Shown in pieces: positions 12,207 through 13,564 of a stretch of 13,564 nucleotides of DNA. A model generated the notes under the pieces. The model did not search any database. It was not told where the DNA came from and saw only the letters and a program-made list of their open reading frames with translations. How positions within the stretch are numbered: position 1 is the first letter of the stretch; every line of letters begins with the position of its first letter. Origin of the DNA: Sphingomonas sp. (GTDB taxonomy: Bacteria; Pseudomonadota; Alphaproteobacteria; Sphingomonadales; Sphingomonadaceae); assembly GCA_019247755.1 (NCBI GenBank), contig JAFBAM010000262.1:1-13564 (forward strand). The letters are read 5' to 3'. Both the position numbers and the translations under genes were made by a program.

Positions 12207-13564
12207 ATGGGCCTGGGCCCCTCCCTAAGCATTCGCCAAAGCCAGCAGCTGGTCCTAACGCCGCAGCTCAGGCAGGCGATCCAGCTCCTTCAATTATCGA
12301 ACATGGAGCTCGATGCATTCCTAGCCGAGGAATTGTCGAAGAACCCGCTGCTGGAAGCGCGGCCGGACGAACCGGACGAGCAGCCGGCGGGCGATTTCGC
12401 GTCGGACGAGGACGCGGGCGATGATGCCCCGGACGATCCGGGTGCAGACGACCTCATCATGGGTACGGCCGATGACGACCGGCCGATGGACCATGACTGG
12501 GAGTCAGCGGCGCTGGAGACTGACAGTTTTACGGATGTGGTCGCTTCGGGCGGATCCGAGGAAGGCTTCGACTTCGACCGCCTCCAATATTCGGCGGCGT
12601 CGCTCGCGGAGCATCTGATCGACCAGCTGCACGGTGCATCGGGCGACGTCGGCGACCTGGCCCGCATCATCGCCGAGACGCTGGATGAGACCGGCTATTT
12701 GACGGTGACGCTCGACCAGATTGCCGAGCTGACCGGCGCGCGGCTGGCGCTCATCGAGCAGGCGCTCGAACTCGTGCAGGGACTTGAGCCTGCGGGGGTC
12801 GGGGCGCGTTCGCTCGCCGAATGTCTAGCGCTGCAGGCCAGAGCCGCCGACCGCTACGACCCGGCGATGGCGCGGCTGATCGACAACCTCGACTTGCTGT
12901 CGAAGGGCCGCACCGGTGATTTGAAACGGATCTGCGGGGTCGACGACGAGGATCTTGCAGACATGATCCGCGAGCTCCGCGCCTATGACCCCAAGCCGGG
13001 CTGCCAATTCCCGGGTCAGGCCTCGGAGGATGTCACCCCCGACGTGTTCGTGCGTACGACCCGAGGAGGGTTCGCGGTCGAGCTGAACCAGGCAACCCTG
13101 CCGCGGCTGCTGGTGAACCGGCGCTACTATCAGGAGCTGAAGTCAGGCCCGCAGGACAAGGCGTCGCGCGCCTGGCTCAGCGAATGCCTGCAAAGCGCGA
13201 ACTGGCTGGTGAAGGCGCTCGACCAGCGGGCAAGGACCATCGTCAAGACGGTTTCCGAAATCGTGAAACGGCAGCAGGGCTTCTTCGAGCGCGGCGTGTC
13301 GGCGATGAAGCCGATGACGCTCCGCGAAGTGGCCGAGGCGATCGGGATGCATGAATCAACCGTGAGCCGAGTCACGTCCAACAAGTATCTGCTGTGCGAT
13401 CGCGGCCTGTTCGAGCTCAAATATTTCTTCGGTTCGGGTGTCGCGTCGACAGAGGGTGACGGCGCGGCCGCCGAGGCGGTCAAGGCGGCGATCAAGGAGC
13501 TGATCGAGGCCGAAACCGAAATCCTCAGCGACGACGCCATCGCAGCGCTATTGAAGCAGCGGGG
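12207..13564 (+). CDS. rpoN: RNA polymerase sigma-54 factor, 3' end beyond the window
   Basis: 452 complete codons are present and the frame is open at the window end. Region I is clear (LSIRQSQQLVLTPQLRQAIQLLQLSNMELDAF, residues 7-38, split here by family motif), followed by a very acidic region II (about 52-120, rich in Asp/Glu), the core-binding domain (about 125-310) and the helix-turn-helix MTLREVAEAIGMHESTVSRV (370-389). The RpoN box that reads the -24 element should lie just past the window end and cannot be checked. Sigma-54 directs transcription that needs enhancer-binding ATPases. ATG at 12207 lies 12 nt after the lptB stop with only a weak ribosome binding site. The lptB-rpoN order is common in proteobacteria. 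Confidence 0.95.
   Translation, partial: MGLGPSLSIRQSQQLVLTPQLRQAIQLLQLSNMELDAFLAEELSKNPLLEARPDEPDEQPAGDFASDEDAGDDAPDDPGADDLIMGTADDDRPMDHDWESAALETDSFTDVVASGGSEEGFDFDRLQYSAASLAEHLIDQLHGASGDVGDLARIIAETLDETGYLTVTLDQIAELTGARLALIEQALELVQGLEPAGVGARSLAECLALQARAADRYDPAMARLIDNLDLLSKGRTGDLKRICGVDDEDLADMIRELRAYDPKPGCQFPGQASEDVTPDVFVRTTRGGFAVELNQATLPRLLVNRRYYQELKSGPQDKASRAWLSECLQSANWLVKALDQRARTIVKTVSEIVKRQQGFFERGVSAMKPMTLREVAEAIGMHESTVSRVTSNKYLLCDRGLFELKYFFGSGVASTEGDGAAAEAVKAAIKELIEAETEILSDDAIAALLKQR

Overview
This is a GC-rich, densely coding chromosomal window. It most likely comes from an alphaproteobacterium of the order Sphingomonadales (Sphingomonas-like). The support is a DivK-type single-domain response regulator, a DUF3572 protein, a two-domain cold-shock protein with a Gly/Arg-rich head, and an RNase D - lptC - lptA - lptB - rpoN string. 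The genus is inferred from gene content and codon use and was not tested. No phage, IS, CRISPR, tRNA or rRNA signal was seen, and most of the window is housekeeping chromosome.

Layout, left to right. (1) The last 62 codons of an isoaspartyl peptidase/L-asparaginase end at 189 and overlap, tail to tail, a four-gene minus-strand unit. Read in its own direction from 2845 down to 171, that unit is DUF3572 protein, YdfG-like short-chain dehydrogenase, RidA-family protein, and FemAB/GNAT-like protein (COG3146). (2) divK is divergent from this unit. Only 37 bp separates the two, and both genes appear to use TTG starts. (3) rpmG (ribosomal protein L33) faces divK. Its leader carries a terminator-like hairpin plus U-tract. 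(4) A plus-strand unit follows: an unrecognised 102-aa protein, an ATP-dependent DNA ligase of the cisplatin-response type, an exported metal-dependent amidohydrolase and an exported S10 serine carboxypeptidase. It ends at a strong hairpin shared with the opposing cold-shock gene. (5) The cold-shock gene (minus strand) is divergent from the last plus-strand unit across 212 bp (9407-9618), in which no promoter could be assigned with confidence. (6) The final unit is RNase D, lptC, lptA, lptB and rpoN. The first four overlap by 4-8 nt, rpoN follows after 12 nt, and rpoN runs off the window end.

How the genes work together. LptC, LptA and LptB are inner-membrane, periplasmic and cytoplasmic parts of the lipopolysaccharide export machine, and are tightly coupled in translation. 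The amidohydrolase and S10 peptidase are both exported and 2 nt apart, so they probably act together on periplasmic or extracellular peptides. DivK is a cell-cycle/polarity regulator. No clear new multi-gene system is present. The most unusual points are RNA-level: the attenuator-like structure in the rpmG leader, two separate hairpins that would cover Shine-Dalgarno sequences (before the 102-aa gene and before the amidohydrolase), and the very long glycine-rich head of the cold-shock protein.
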